Origin: Microbacteriaceae bacterium
GTDB taxonomy: Bacteria; Actinomycetota; Actinomycetes; Actinomycetales; Microbacteriaceae
Direction: 5' to 3'
Assembly: GCA_947452675.1 (NCBI GenBank)
Contig: CANGDL010000001.1
Span: forward strand, 1 to 64,000
DNA length: 64,000 nt
The notes beneath the pieces were generated by a model. It had not been told where the DNA came from, searched no databases, and saw only the letters and a program-made list of their open reading frames with translations. The position numbers and the translations under genes are program-made. How positions within the stretch are numbered: position 1 is the first letter of the stretch; every line of letters begins with the position of its first letter. Of this stretch, positions 1 through 10,036 are shown piece by piece.

Positions 1-22
1 ACACCGCCGGACTTAATTTAAC

Positions 23-59
23 AAAATGGCCACCTTTTTAAGGTGGCCATTTTGGTTTA
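23..59. terminator. Rho-independent terminator-like hairpin (stem 23-36 / 40-53)
   Basis: AAAATGGCCACCTT-TTT-AAGGTGGCCATTTT: perfect 14-bp stem followed by a T-containing tract. Confidence 0.85.
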
Positions 60-90
60 ACATGGATATTTGTATGCCTAGGAGAGTCAA

Positions 91-1296
91 ATGAGCGAAC
101 GAGAGTTCGAAAATCGTCCAAAACGAGCCTTTTCCGGCGAGCGTAGCTCGGGAACTGGCGCCGGACGCGGCGGTGTTGACCGTCGTCAAGACGCTCCTAG
201 CGGTCGTGCACGCCGCAACGACGATCCAAACGCTGCTCGTCCCGATTGGCAGCAGCGCGTTGCCCGTCCTGTGGATTACGACAAGCCGAAAAGTCCGTTA
301 ATCCCGGATGAAATCACTGAAAAAGACCTCGAGCTGGGTCTACGCGTGCAACTTAAGACACTCACCCCAGAAAATGCGGAGATGGTGGCGCGCCATTTAG
401 CTATGGTCGGTCTTCTCATTGACCAGGATCCAGAACTAGCCCACCAACACGCTCTCGCCGCTGCGGGGCGCGCGGCGAGAATCGCTCTGGTTCGCGAAAC
501 AGTGGGCATCACTGCCTACACGGTTGGCGACTTCGCCGTTGCCTTGCGCGAACTGCTTACATTCAGACGCATTTCGGGTTCTAACGACCAGCTTCCGCTC
601 ATGGTCGACTGCGAACGCGGCCTTGGCCGCCCGGATCGAGCCCTTGAGCTTGGTCGCTCGGTTGACCGTGCGACTCTAGCGCCTGGTGTTCGTGTCAATC
701 TTGCAATTGCTATGTCTGGGGCGAGGCTTGACCGTGGTGAAAACGACCTCGCTCTTGCCGAGCTACAGATTCCTGAACTAAATCCTGAGAAGGTGTTCCC
801 TTACTCGGTCCCACTTTTCTTCGCTTATGCAGACACCCTCGAGATTCTCGGCAAAGACGCGGAGGCGAAGCGTTGGGCGAATTTGGCTGAGCGCGCTGAC
901 ATCGCTCTAAGCGGTAACCCTGGTCCTGAGGATGAAGTTTTCCAGGTGTTGGAGGAGTTTGAAATTCCGGTGCGCGCCGAGCGCAAGGAGTGGGAGCCGC
1001 GGGACGACCGCGGTTCAGGCGATGAACGTCCGCGCAACTTTGCGCCCCGCAACTCGGAACGACCAGTCCGCGGATATGGTGAGCGTTCTGATCGTCCGGC
1101 TCGTCCTTATGGTGAGCGTTCTGATCGTCCGGCTCGTCCTTATGGTGAGCGTTCTGATCGTCCGGCTCGTCCAAACTCCGATTCAGAGCGCCCTGCACGT
1201 CCGGCCCGTGACAACGATGCTCCACGTCCACAGCGCGATCGCGCACCTCGTGAAGGTGCTCGAGACCGCAAGTTCGGTGAAGACCGTGACCGCTAA
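91..1296 (+). CDS. Conserved hypothetical protein: helical/TPR-like body with an Arg/Pro/Asp-rich low-complexity C-terminal tail
   Basis: 401-aa ORF with SD AGGAGAG upstream of ATG; C-terminal GERSDRPARPY repeats; overlaps the downstream HAD gene start. Confidence 0.85.
   Translation: MSEREFENRPKRAFSGERSSGTGAGRGGVDRRQDAPSGRARRNDDPNAARPDWQQRVARPVDYDKPKSPLIPDEITEKDLELGLRVQLKTLTPENAEMVARHLAMVGLLIDQDPELAHQHALAAAGRAARIALVRETVGITAYTVGDFAVALRELLTFRRISGSNDQLPLMVDCERGLGRPDRALELGRSVDRATLAPGVRVNLAIAMSGARLDRGENDLALAELQIPELNPEKVFPYSVPLFFAYADTLEILGKDAEAKRWANLAERADIALSGNPGPEDEVFQVLEEFEIPVRAERKEWEPRDDRGSGDERPRNFAPRNSERPVRGYGERSDRPARPYGERSDRPARPYGERSDRPARPNSDSERPARPARDNDAPRPQRDRAPREGARDRKFGEDRDR
1075..1172 (+). 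repeat. Tandem direct repeat, 33-bp unit, about 3 copies, in-frame in the CDS
   Basis: TATGGTGAGCGTTCTGATCGTCCGGCTCGTCCT at 1075-1107 and 1108-1140, nearly complete at 1141-1172; encodes YGERSDRPARP. Confidence 0.97.
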
Positions 1297-2269
1297 ACTC
1301 TGGTCACAATACGACGTCCTCCTCGCAGATTTGGACGGAGTGGTCTACGAGGGAAGTGCGGCAATCAAGGGTGCGCCGGAGGCCATCCGTGCTCTTCAGG
1401 AGCAAGGTTTGCCGATTGGTTATGTGACCAACAACTCATCCAGGAAGCCGGAAGCAATCGCCGACCAATTGGCCGGTTTTGGTGTCTATTGTTCACCTGA
1501 TGACATAATCGGCTCGGGTAAAACCGGTGTTGACATCTTGAAGACGTTGGTGCCTTCTGGTTCCAAAGTTCTGGTCGTCGGCGGTGAAGGGTTGCGCGCA
1601 CGAGTGACCGAAGGTGGTTTCCAACTCGCAACCGATTCTGGTGACAAACCTGACGCCGTGATTCAAGGCTTTGCCCCTGACGTGTCTTGGCGGGATCTTG
1701 CGGAGGCTGCTTTTTCAATCCAAAACGGCGCCAAGTGGGTGGCCACAAATCAGGATTGGACGTTACCCCAGGAGAAAGGTCTAGCTCCTGGCAACGGAAC
1801 GCTGGTTTCTGCGGTGCATACCGCCGTTGGTCAGTTACCGATAGTCGCTGGAAAGCCTGAACCGGCAATTTTTCGCACCGCAGTGGAACACTTTGCCGCA
1901 AAAAAGGCCTTGTTTATCGGTGACCGCATCGACACTGACATCACCGGCGCGAACCGCGCAGAAATAGACTCTGTTTTAGTGCTCACTGGGGTCAGCACTC
2001 GCAAGGAAGTTCTCGGTATCAAGCCGGAAGGGCGTCCAACCTACATCATCGGTTCGATGGCCGAGCTCTTGAAACCATACAAGGTTCCAAGGAAAACCAA
2101 GCGCGGATATTCTTGCGATGGTGCTGAAGTGGAGTTGTTAGAAAACAAAGTAGTCGTTACCATCGGTGACCCAAAGAGCCTTGGCGCCTTGCGGGCAGCG
2201 TGTGCAGTGATTTATGGCAGCGAACTACCAATTTATGCTCTCGACGTTGAGGCCGCTCTCTACGAATAG
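1286..2269 (+). CDS. HAD-IIA family hydrolase (NagD/phosphoglycolate phosphatase-like)
   Basis: Translation VTAKLWSQYDVLLADLDGVVYEG...; GTG start at 1286 preferred over the track start 932, which runs through the repeat region in another frame; GYVTNNSSR and FIGDRIDTDI motifs. Confidence 0.88.
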   Translation: MTAKLWSQYDVLLADLDGVVYEGSAAIKGAPEAIRALQEQGLPIGYVTNNSSRKPEAIADQLAGFGVYCSPDDIIGSGKTGVDILKTLVPSGSKVLVVGGEGLRARVTEGGFQLATDSGDKPDAVIQGFAPDVSWRDLAEAAFSIQNGAKWVATNQDWTLPQEKGLAPGNGTLVSAVHTAVGQLPIVAGKPEPAIFRTAVEHFAAKKALFIGDRIDTDITGANRAEIDSVLVLTGVSTRKEVLGIKPEGRPTYIIGSMAELLKPYKVPRKTKRGYSCDGAEVELLENKVVVTIGDPKSLGALRAACAVIYGSELPIYALDVEAALYE

Positions 2270-2301
2270 GTTGCGGGCCAACTAACGAATAGGCTTGAGG
2301 T

Positions 2302-2442
2302 ATGTCAGAAGATCTTGTTTCACAGGTAAAGACCGAGGTTGAGCGCATTGCCGCGTTGCCATTGGACCAACAGGTCAATGATTTTGCGGCTCTCCGCGAA
2401 GAGCTTGAATCGGCTCTAAACGGTTCAGATTCGAACCGGTAG
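2302..2442 (+). CDS. Small hypothetical protein (46 aa)
   Basis: ATG...TAG gives MSEDLVSQVKTEVERIAALPLDQQVNDFAALREELESALNGSDSNR; fills the gap between the HAD gene and tlyA; below the track length cutoff. Confidence 0.7.
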   Translation: MSEDLVSQVKTEVERIAALPLDQQVNDFAALREELESALNGSDSNR

Positions 2443-2446
2443 TCAC

Positions 2447-3256
2447 TTGCGCATAGACGTTGCACTCGTTGAGCTTGGCCTCGCCAGATCTAGAAATCAC
2501 GCCTCTACTCTTATCGACGCCGACCGCGTTTTGATTAATGGTCGAGCGGCCAGAAAGTCCTCCCAGCCTGTGGTTGATGGCGCCGAAATTGTTGTTCTTG
2601 AAGCCGTTGATTATGTGAGCCGAGCCGGTCACAAACTTGCCAAAGCCCTTGATGTGTTTGCCGAAATTGATCCGGTAAACAAGACAGCTTTAGATGTCGG
2701 TGCCTCTACCGGAGGTTTCACCGATGTCTTATTGCGCCGTGGAATAGCCCGGGTATTCGCCATTGATGTCGGGCACGATCAGATGGCACTCGAGCTTATT
2801 GACAACCCCAAGGTGATCAATATTGAAGGCTTCAACGCTCGAGATCTATCGCTAGATAGCCTTGCCGAAGCCAGCGGGGTTTCCTCAGACAAGATTGACA
2901 TTGATCTTGTGGTTGGTGACCTTTCGTTTATTTCGCTGACGCTTGTTCTCGAACAAATTTTGTCGGTTGCTCCCAAGGCCGATTACGTGCTGTTGATCAA
3001 GCCACAATTTGAAGTTGGTAAACAGTCCTTGCACGCCTCTGGGATAGTTACCGATCACCGCCTTCGTGCGGGTGCTATCAAGCAGGTCATCGATGCAGCT
3101 CACGACCTTGGGCTCGGGGTTCGAGGTCTGACTCATTCGGAGCTGCCTGGAACTCACGGAAACATCGAATATGTTGTGTGGATAAGCCCACTTGAGCCGG
3201 TTAATCGGTCAAAATGGACAGACAGGATCGAAGCTTTAGCCAAGGAGGGCAAATGA
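2447..3256 (+). CDS. tlyA: TlyA family RNA methyltransferase / S4-domain protein
   Basis: N-terminal S4 domain (MRIDVALVELGLARSRNHASTLIDADRVLING), DVGASTGGFTDVLL SAM motif; sits directly before nadK and recN. Confidence 0.93.
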   Translation: MRIDVALVELGLARSRNHASTLIDADRVLINGRAARKSSQPVVDGAEIVVLEAVDYVSRAGHKLAKALDVFAEIDPVNKTALDVGASTGGFTDVLLRRGIARVFAIDVGHDQMALELIDNPKVINIEGFNARDLSLDSLAEASGVSSDKIDIDLVVGDLSFISLTLVLEQILSVAPKADYVLLIKPQFEVGKQSLHASGIVTDHRLRAGAIKQVIDAAHDLGLGVRGLTHSELPGTHGNIEYVVWISPLEPVNRSKWTDRIEALAKEGK

Positions 3257-4206
3257 GTGCAACTCGCAAGGTGTTGCTAGTAACTCACACGCGTCGTCCG
3301 GAGGCTTTGGCGGCGGCACTAGAAACCTGTCAAAAGTTGGTTAGTGCCGGGATAGTTCCGGTCATGTCTGAGGCTGACCACAACGAGCTTGCTTCATTTG
3401 CGTCAGACGCCGGAGGTGGTCAAAGCGGCTCAACGCTGCCTTCTCAAATTGAATATCTAGACCGTGACTGTGCGGTATCCGATATCGAGGTTGCCATGGT
3501 TCTTGGCGGAGACGGTACCATTCTGAAGGCCGCCGAGGTCGTTCGCGATGCTCGAGTTCCACTTGTTGGTATCAATTTGGGGCACGTCGGTTTCTTGGCC
3601 GAGAGCGAAAGAGATGGGCTTGCCGAAGCCGTAGACCGCGTTGTAGCCAAAGACTATGTCGTCAAAGAGCGTATGACGCTGGATGTGCGAGTGTTTGTCG
3701 AAGGCCAAGAGGTTTATCGCACGTGGGCGTTGAACGAGGCAACCGTTGAGAAGAGTGAGCGTGAACGCATGCTCGAGGTTGTCGTTGAGGTTGAAGAACA
3801 CCCCCTTTCAAGTTTTGGTTGCGACGGCATCGTGATCGCAACTCCTACCGGCTCAACCGCCTATGCATTTTCGGCTGGCGGCCCGGTGGTTTGGCCATCC
3901 GTGCAGGCTCTTCTTCTCGTTCCACTAAGCGCACATGCACTATTCGCTCGTCCGCTCGTGATCAAGCCAGACGCTCTAGTTGCCGTCGAAGTTTTGCAGC
4001 GAAGCGCTGGGCATGGAGTGCTTTGGTGCGATGGTCGCCGCACCTGGCAACTGCCTCCCGGCGCCCGCGTTGAAGTAGTTAAATCCGATAAGCCCGTAAT
4101 GCTCGCACGTTTGCGCAACAGTACCTTCACCGATCGACTGGTGAAGAAGTTTTCGCTTCCGGTGGCTGGCTGGCGCGGGGCAGACGAAGTTCACAAGGCC
4201 GAATAG
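3253..4206 (+). CDS. nadK: NAD kinase
   Basis: GGDGTILKAAE, GINLGHVGFLAE and ATPTGSTAYAFSAGGP motifs; ATG at 3253 with upstream SD is the likely start (track gives 3214). Confidence 0.95.
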   Translation: MSATRKVLLVTHTRRPEALAAALETCQKLVSAGIVPVMSEADHNELASFASDAGGGQSGSTLPSQIEYLDRDCAVSDIEVAMVLGGDGTILKAAEVVRDARVPLVGINLGHVGFLAESERDGLAEAVDRVVAKDYVVKERMTLDVRVFVEGQEVYRTWALNEATVEKSERERMLEVVVEVEEHPLSSFGCDGIVIATPTGSTAYAFSAGGPVVWPSVQALLLVPLSAHALFARPLVIKPDALVAVEVLQRSAGHGVLWCDGRRTWQLPPGARVEVVKSDKPVMLARLRNSTFTDRLVKKFSLPVAGWRGADEVHKAE

Positions 4207-4213
4207 TTACTAA

Positions 4214-5911
4214 ATGATCGAAGAGATTTACATCTGTGATCTTGGAGTGATTCAAGAGGCGCGTTTGCCCTTTGGCCAAGGGCTGACCGTCATAACCGGC
4301 GAGACCGGCGCCGGCAAAACCATGGTGCTCTCGGCGCTTGGGCTTTTGCTTGGTGAACGTGCCGATTCGGCAAGCATCCGTCGAGGCCAAGACCAGGCGT
4401 TCGTTGAAGGTAGATGGCTGATCGCAGACTCTTCACCGGTAATAGACCGCGTGCGAGATGCAGGGTCAGATGTAGAGCATGGCGAGTTGATTCTAAATCG
4501 TTCGATTTCCGCTGAGGGACGCAGCCGCGCATCAGTCTCAGGGCGTTCGACACCGGTTGGTCTTTTGACCGAACTTGGTGAGATGCTCGTGGTAGTTCAC
4601 GGCCAATCCGACCAGATTCGCTTGAAGTCGGCGGTGGCACAGCGCGAGGCTCTTGACCAATTCGGCGGCCTCGAACTAGCCGCGGCTCTAAACAGATATC
4701 AGTCGACTTATAAGGCTTGGCGTGAGCTAACCCAGCGTCTTGCAGACCTGAAGGCTTCGCTGGCCGCACGTCAGTCGGAAGCCGAGGAACTTCGACAGGC
4801 GGTAGCCGAACTCGAGAAGCTTGAAGCCCGCTCGGGTGAAGATGTCGAACTTGCCGAAAAGGCCGAGCGCTTAAACAATCTTGAAATCCTCAGAGCGGCT
4901 GCGGCTCTAGCTCACGAGGCCCTTTCGGCTGAGGGTTTCAGCGACTCGCCAGACGCGTTGGGATTGATTGGGCAGGCTAGGCGCTCACTCGAGCAGGTTG
5001 CCAATCATGATCCTGAACTTGGCCGCCTGGCAGAACAGCTAAAGGAAGTCAGTGTTCAGCTCGCCGACGCCTCTGGGGAGATTTCGAGCTATTTGGCGTC
5101 TCTAGATCTAGAAGGCGCCGGTGAAATCAATCTAATCCAGGAGCGCAGGGCTGCTTTGACAGCTGCTATGCGAAAGTATGGCCCAACGGTAGATGATGTC
5201 GTTGCCTACCTGGGCACGGCATCTGACCGATTGCTCGAACTCGACTCTTCTTCGGAGACAATTGATCAGCTGGGTGTCGAGTATGAAACCCTATCTGAAT
5301 CGTTGCGGGTTCGAGCCGACGAACTGACTAGCATCCGAAGAATCTCTGCAACAAAATTGGCAGAACTGGTAACCGCAGAGCTCAAAGAGTTGGCTATGGG
5401 CGGAGCAAGCCTTGTAGTCGATGTTTCCTATGCCGACGCCTATGGGCCTCACGGGCAGGATGCTGTTTCCATCCAACTAAGTTCATACCCCGGTGCTGAA
5501 CCGCGCCCACTTGGCAAAGGCGCCAGCGGTGGCGAGCTGTCGCGCATCATGTTGGCTATAGAAGTTGTGCTAGCTGAGACCCAGCAGGCGCCCACCTTCA
5601 TCTTTGATGAGGTTGACGCTGGGGTTGGAGGCGCAGCCGCTATCGAAGTTGGCCGCAGACTCGCAATGCTGGCTCAACGTGCTCAGGTTATTGTCGTAAC
5701 GCACCTGGCTCAAGTGGCAGCTTATGCCAACGCGCATTTGCGAGTGCTAAAAACAAGTTCAACAGAGTTCACTGCGACCGATGTCGTGTTGCTGGATAAT
5801 AGCGCCCGCATCGAGGAGCTCGCTCGAATGCTATCGGGTTTGAGTGACTCCGAATCGGGTCTCGCACACGCAGCGGAACTGCGCGAACGCGCGCTCGCCG
5901 AATTTTCTTAA
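4214..5911 (+). CDS. recN: DNA repair protein RecN
   Basis: Walker A GETGAGKT, central coiled coil, GASGGELSRIMLAIE signature, FDEVDAGVGG. Confidence 0.95.
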   Translation: MIEEIYICDLGVIQEARLPFGQGLTVITGETGAGKTMVLSALGLLLGERADSASIRRGQDQAFVEGRWLIADSSPVIDRVRDAGSDVEHGELILNRSISAEGRSRASVSGRSTPVGLLTELGEMLVVVHGQSDQIRLKSAVAQREALDQFGGLELAAALNRYQSTYKAWRELTQRLADLKASLAARQSEAEELRQAVAELEKLEARSGEDVELAEKAERLNNLEILRAAAALAHEALSAEGFSDSPDALGLIGQARRSLEQVANHDPELGRLAEQLKEVSVQLADASGEISSYLASLDLEGAGEINLIQERRAALTAAMRKYGPTVDDVVAYLGTASDRLLELDSSSETIDQLGVEYETLSESLRVRADELTSIRRISATKLAELVTAELKELAMGGASLVVDVSYADAYGPHGQDAVSIQLSSYPGAEPRPLGKGASGGELSRIMLAIEVVLAETQQAPTFIFDEVDAGVGGAAAIEVGRRLAMLAQRAQVIVVTHLAQVAAYANAHLRVLKTSSTEFTATDVVLLDNSARIEELARMLSGLSDSESGLAHAAELRERALAEFS

Positions 5912-6018
5912 AATCTTTCGGCCAAGTTCTCTAATTTGGTCAGAAACACCGTAAATTTCTTCTCCAATATCCATGTCGAGCGATATTGCTGGTCTTGTAA
6001 TTGGTAGGCTGTAATTCC

Positions 6019-7695
6019 ATGGCAGAAGCAATGGAATCCGGTAGAACACGTCACATTTTCGTCACCGGAGGTGTTGCATCATCACTCGGTAAGGGCCTAA
6101 CCGCCTCGAGTCTTGGCAACCTACTGCGTGCACGCGGCCTCAAGGTCGTGATGCAGAAACTAGACCCGTATCTAAACGTTGACCCGGGCACAATGAACCC
6201 ATTCCAACACGGTGAAGTATTCGTCACCGATGATGGTGCCGAGACCGACCTAGACATTGGTCACTACGAGCGCTTCCTAGACATCAACCTCGGCCAGTCA
6301 GCCAACGTAACCACTGGTCAGATCTACTCGACCGTAATTGCTCGTGAGCGCCGTGGTGAGTACCTTGGCGACACCGTTCAGGTCATCCCTCACATCACCG
6401 ATGAAATCAAGCGTCGCATGCGTCTGCAGGCGCACGAGACACCTGCCCCGGACGTCATCATCACCGAAATCGGTGGAACCGTCGGTGACATCGAGTCACA
6501 ACCATTCCTTGAGGCCGCCCGCCAGGTTCGCCACGAAGTCGGTCGCGACAATGTTTTCTATGTTCACGTTTCTTTGGTTCCATACTTGGCAGCATCTGGC
6601 GAGCTGAAGACGAAGCCAACCCAGCATTCGGTCTCGACCCTGCGCTCAATTGGAATTCAGCCAGACGCAGTAGTTTGCCGAAGTGACCGCGAGTTGCCTG
6701 AGGGAATCAAGAACAAGATCGCTCTGATGTGTGACATTGAGAAGAGCGCGGTTGTCACAGCCGCTGACGCGGCAAGCATCTATGACATTCCAAAGGTGCT
6801 AAACCGTCAGGGCCTTGACTCATACATCGTTAAGAAGTTCGGCTTCCCAGAGACTCCAGTTGACTGGAGCCGTTGGCAGGGCGTTCTTGACGCCGTGCAC
6901 AACCCGAAGCACGAGGTTCGCATTGGTTTGGTTGGTAAGTACATCGACCTACCAGACGCCTACCTTTCGGTCACCGAAGCGCTTCGCGCCGGTGGTTTCG
7001 CCAACATGACCAAGGTCCACATCAAGTGGATTGCCTCAGACTCTTGTGAGACTCCTGAGGGCGCGGAGGCACAACTGTCTGATGTTGACGCAATCTGTAT
7101 CCCTGGTGGTTTCGGCGTTCGCGGCATCGAGGGAAAGCTAGGCGCGCTGACCTTTGCGCGCGAAAACAAGATTCCAACCCTTGGGCTTTGCCTGGGTCTC
7201 CAGTGCATGGTCATCGAGTATGCCCGCAGCAAGGCAGGCCTTGCCGGTGCATCTTCAACCGAGTTTGACCCAGAAGCCAAATACCCGGTAATCGCCACGA
7301 TGGCTGAGCAGGTCGACATCCTTGCCTCTGGCGACATGGGAGGAACCATGCGTCTAGGTCTATACGAAGCCAAGCTGAAGCCGGGTTCAATTGTTGCCGA
7401 GGTCTACGGCGCCGACTCAATCGAAGAGCGTCACCGTCACCGCTATGAAGTCAACAACAACTACCGCGCGCAGATCGCTGAAGCGGGGCTTGTCTTTTCA
7501 GGAACCTCACCTGATGACCACCTAGTGGAGTTTGTTGAGTTGCCTCGTGAGGTTCACCCTTACTACGTAGCCACTCAGGCACACCCTGAATTCCGATCGC
7601 GACCAACTAACGCCCACCCGCTCTTCCGCGGTTTGGTTGCCGCTGCAATCAAGCGCCAAGAGTCGAACAAGCTGTTTGAGGTAAAAGATGCCTAA
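6019..7695 (+). CDS. pyrG: CTP synthase
   Basis: [25 protein letters not shown]-terminus; [15 protein letters not shown] glutaminase motif; ATG at 6019 (track start 6001). Confidence 0.97.
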   Translation: MAEAMESGRTRHIFVTGGVASSLGKGLTASSLGNLLRARGLKVVMQKLDPYLNVDPGTMNPFQHGEVFVTDDGAETDLDIGHYERFLDINLGQSANVTTGQIYSTVIARERRGEYLGDTVQVIPHITDEIKRRMRLQAHETPAPDVIITEIGGTVGDIESQPFLEAARQVRHEVGRDNVFYVHVSLVPYLAASGELKTKPTQHSVSTLRSIGIQPDAVVCRSDRELPEGIKNKIALMCDIEKSAVVTAADAASIYDIPKVLNRQGLDSYIVKKFGFPETPVDWSRWQGVLDAVHNPKHEVRIGLVGKYIDLPDAYLSVTEALRAGGFANMTKVHIKWIASDSCETPEGAEAQLSDVDAICIPGGFGVRGIEGKLGALTFARENKIPTLGLCLGLQCMVIEYARSKAGLAGASSTEFDPEAKYPVIATMAEQVDILASGDMGGTMRLGLYEAKLKPGSIVAEVYGADSIEERHRHRYEVNNNYRAQIAEAGLVFSGTSPDDHLVEFVELPREVHPYYVATQAHPEFRSRPTNAHPLFRGLVAAAIKRQESNKLFEVKDA

Positions 7696-8245
7696 AGACC
7701 GCCCTGCGTCTCTTGCGATAAGCAAGAGCGAGGTCGTCTTCACAGGCAAAATTTGGGACATCAAGCGAGAGTCCTTTGACTATAACGGTGCCACTATCGT
7801 GCGCGAGTTTGTCGCCCATCCGGGTGCTGTTGCTGTGATCGCGCTCAATGCCGCTAACCAGGTGTTGTTGATCAACCAATATCGCCATCCGGTTCGCGAA
7901 TACCTCTGGGAGATCCCGGCTGGGCTGCTGGATGTGCCGGGGGAGTCAAAACTGGAAGCAGCCAAGCGAGAGTTGCTTGAAGAAACTGGCTACATCGCCG
8001 AATCATGGAGCGATCTCATTGAGTTCCACACCACCCCCGGTGGCAATAACGAAACCATTGCAATCTACTTGGCCCGTGAACTGCGTCACCAAGGGCACGA
8101 ACTTGAACTCGAAGGCGAAGAGACCGACATGGAGGTCGCCTGGGTCCCAATCGACGAGGCGTTAGCGAGTGTGCTTGCCTCTGAGATGCGAAGCCCAAGT
8201 GCCGCGGTGGGAGTCATGGCTGCCGCCCACAAACTAGGGATATAG
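7688..8245 (+). CDS. NUDIX hydrolase (ADP-ribose pyrophosphatase-like)
   Basis: Nudix box-like [21 protein letters not shown]; follows pyrG. Confidence 0.93.
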   Translation: MPKDRPASLAISKSEVVFTGKIWDIKRESFDYNGATIVREFVAHPGAVAVIALNAANQVLLINQYRHPVREYLWEIPAGLLDVPGESKLEAAKRELLEETGYIAESWSDLIEFHTTPGGNNETIAIYLARELRHQGHELELEGEETDMEVAWVPIDEALASVLASEMRSPSAAVGVMAAAHKLGI

Positions 8246-8249
8246 GCAC

Positions 8250-9155
8250 ATGTCGGGTTTCGAATCACTCGTCGATGCCTACATTCGGCACCTCACCATC
8301 GAACGAGGCGTTGCTAAGAACACTATTGCCGCCTATCGTCGCGATTTGCGTCGATATCTAGAATTTCTTGAATTGCAAAAAATTGACAACATCGAGCTCA
8401 TAACGGAAGTTCAGGTGCAAGATTTTGCCGAGCAACTAGTGGTAGTTGGAGGTTTGTCGGCAACCTCGGTCGCGCGCGTATTAGCCGGTGTCCGAGGCAT
8501 CCATAAATACTGGTTGTTTGAAAATCTGACTAATAGCGACCCAGCATCTTCAGTCAAACCCCCAAAAGCGCCTAGAAGACTTCCCAAAGCCATCACCGTC
8601 ACTCAAGTTGAGGCACTTTTAAATTCGGTCAGCGGTGACGATGTCGTGCAGGTTCGCGACCGTGCAATCCTCGAGCTTTTGTATGCAACTGGTGCTCGAA
8701 TCACGGAAATAGTCTCGCTTGACCTCGACGATCTGGTCGATCCAACCCTACTTAGGGTCCTAGGAAAGGGATCCAAGGAGCGACTAATTCCGGTTGGGCG
8801 TTTTGCGCAGGCAGCATTAGAGGCCTACCTAGTTCGGACCAGGCCGCTTCTAGCAAGGAATGGAAAAGGAACCCCGGCCCTATTTCTAAACCAGCGCGGC
8901 GGTCGTCTGAGTCGACAAAGCGCGTGGCAGATCATCCATGATTCTGCACAGTCAGCCAAGCTTCCCGGTGAGATCTCACCACACACGCTGCGCCACTCGT
9001 TTGCAACTCACCTTCTCGAGGGCGGGGCAGACGTCAGAGTGGTCCAAGAGCTGCTCGGCCACTCATCCGTGGCGACCACGCAGATTTATACACTCGTTAC
9101 AGTAGACGCGCTTCGCGAGGTCTATGCGACCGCACATCCCCGCGCGCGACGGTAG
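8250..9155 (+). CDS. xerD: Site-specific tyrosine recombinase XerD
   Basis: Catalytic motifs [45 protein letters not shown]. Confidence 0.93.
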   Translation: MSGFESLVDAYIRHLTIERGVAKNTIAAYRRDLRRYLEFLELQKIDNIELITEVQVQDFAEQLVVVGGLSATSVARVLAGVRGIHKYWLFENLTNSDPASSVKPPKAPRRLPKAITVTQVEALLNSVSGDDVVQVRDRAILELLYATGARITEIVSLDLDDLVDPTLLRVLGKGSKERLIPVGRFAQAALEAYLVRTRPLLARNGKGTPALFLNQRGGRLSRQSAWQIIHDSAQSAKLPGEISPHTLRHSFATHLLEGGADVRVVQELLGHSSVATTQIYTLVTVDALREVYATAHPRARR

Positions 9156-9196
9156 GCTAGTAGTCAACAGGTTGCATCGTAATTTCGGGAGGAATC

Positions 9197-10036
9197 ATGG
9201 CAAAGGCAAACAAGGCCGCAACGGATTCGCGTTTCGCGAAGCCAAAGCCGCTGAGCTCGCATGGGCCGGCGCGCATTATCGCCATGTGTAACCAAAAGGG
9301 TGGCGTTGGAAAGACCACCACGAGCATCAACATGTCTGCAGCGCTCGCCGAGTACGGTCGCAAGGTTTTGCTTATCGACTATGACCCACAGGGCGCCTTG
9401 TCTGCAGGTCTAGGCGTGAATGCTCATGACGCAATCACCATATATGACCTGATGCTAGATCGAAAAATCGACCCGAAGACTGCCATCCAGCACACTGCCG
9501 TGCAAAACTTGGATGTCATCCCGGCGAACATTGAGCTTTCCGCTGCTGAGATGAAATTGGTTAACGAAATTGCCCGTGAGCAGATCTTGGCCAATATCCT
9601 CAGGAAGGTAGCCGACGATTACGACGTAATTGTCATTGACTGCCAGCCGTCACTCGGTCTACTTACCGTAAACGCACTTACGGCTGCGCACGGTGTAATC
9701 ATTCCACTTGCAAGCGAATTCTTTGCCCTTCGCGGCGTAGCAATCCTCGAGGACATCATCGGGAAGGTTCAGGAGGGGTTGAACCCTGCCCTTCAACTCG
9801 ACGGCATCCTTGCGACCATGTATGACGCTCGCACGCTTCACTCTCGTGAAGTGCTTGATCGCTTGCACGAAGCCTTTGGTCAAAAAGTATTCCGCAGCGT
9901 AATCAACCGAACTGTTAAGTTTCCAGATGCGACTGTGGCTCAGGCCCCGATTACTTCCTATGCGCCAGATTCTGATGCGGCCGAGGCCTACCGCACCGTC
10001 GCCCGTGAACTAGTGGATCGTGGCTGCGCCCCATAA
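9197..10036 (+). CDS. ParA family ATPase (chromosomal, scpAB-linked)
   Basis: [21 protein letters not shown] deviant Walker A; DYDPQGALSAGLG; directly upstream of scpA. Confidence 0.94.
   Translation: MAKANKAATDSRFAKPKPLSSHGPARIIAMCNQKGGVGKTTTSINMSAALAEYGRKVLLIDYDPQGALSAGLGVNAHDAITIYDLMLDRKIDPKTAIQHTAVQNLDVIPANIELSAAEMKLVNEIAREQILANILRKVADDYDVIVIDCQPSLGLLTVNALTAAHGVIIPLASEFFALRGVAILEDIIGKVQEGLNPALQLDGILATMYDARTLHSREVLDRLHEAFGQKVFRSVINRTVKFPDATVAQAPITSYAPDSDAAEAYRTVARELVDRGCAP

Noticed and set aside
1075-1172. Possible CRISPR-like array
   Set aside because: Repeats are contiguous without spacers and preserve the reading frame; this is a coding tandem repeat, and no cas genes are present.
710-1246. 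Antisense ORF of 178 aa with DEPDDQNAHHK repeats
   Set aside because: It is opposite the 91-1296 CDS and its repeats come directly from the sense tandem repeat. I recognise no independent coding signal.
932-1285. Track ORF 932-2269 N-terminal part (repetitive MVSVLIVRLVL peptide) as coding
   Set aside because: It is the alternative frame of the 33-bp tandem repeats inside the 91-1296 CDS. The HAD domain begins at GTG 1286 with the normal N-terminus, so the extension is an artefact.
3457-3801. Antisense ORFs within nadK and many other antisense ORFs of 60-180 aa in the track
   Set aside because: They lie opposite confidently identified core genes, have no recognisable domains, and are expected from codon-composition effects in moderately GC-rich DNA.
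8250-9155. Tyrosine recombinase as phage integrase or mobile-element marker
   Set aside because: XerD-type sequence in a conserved pyrG-nudix-xerD-parA-scpAB context, with no attachment repeats, tRNA or phage genes nearby.
9197-10036. ParA as part of a plasmid-type or chromosomal parABS locus
   Set aside because: No parB or parS-like TGTTTCACGTGAAACA site was seen nearby; the scpAB-linked orphan ParA is an ordinary actinobacterial arrangement.
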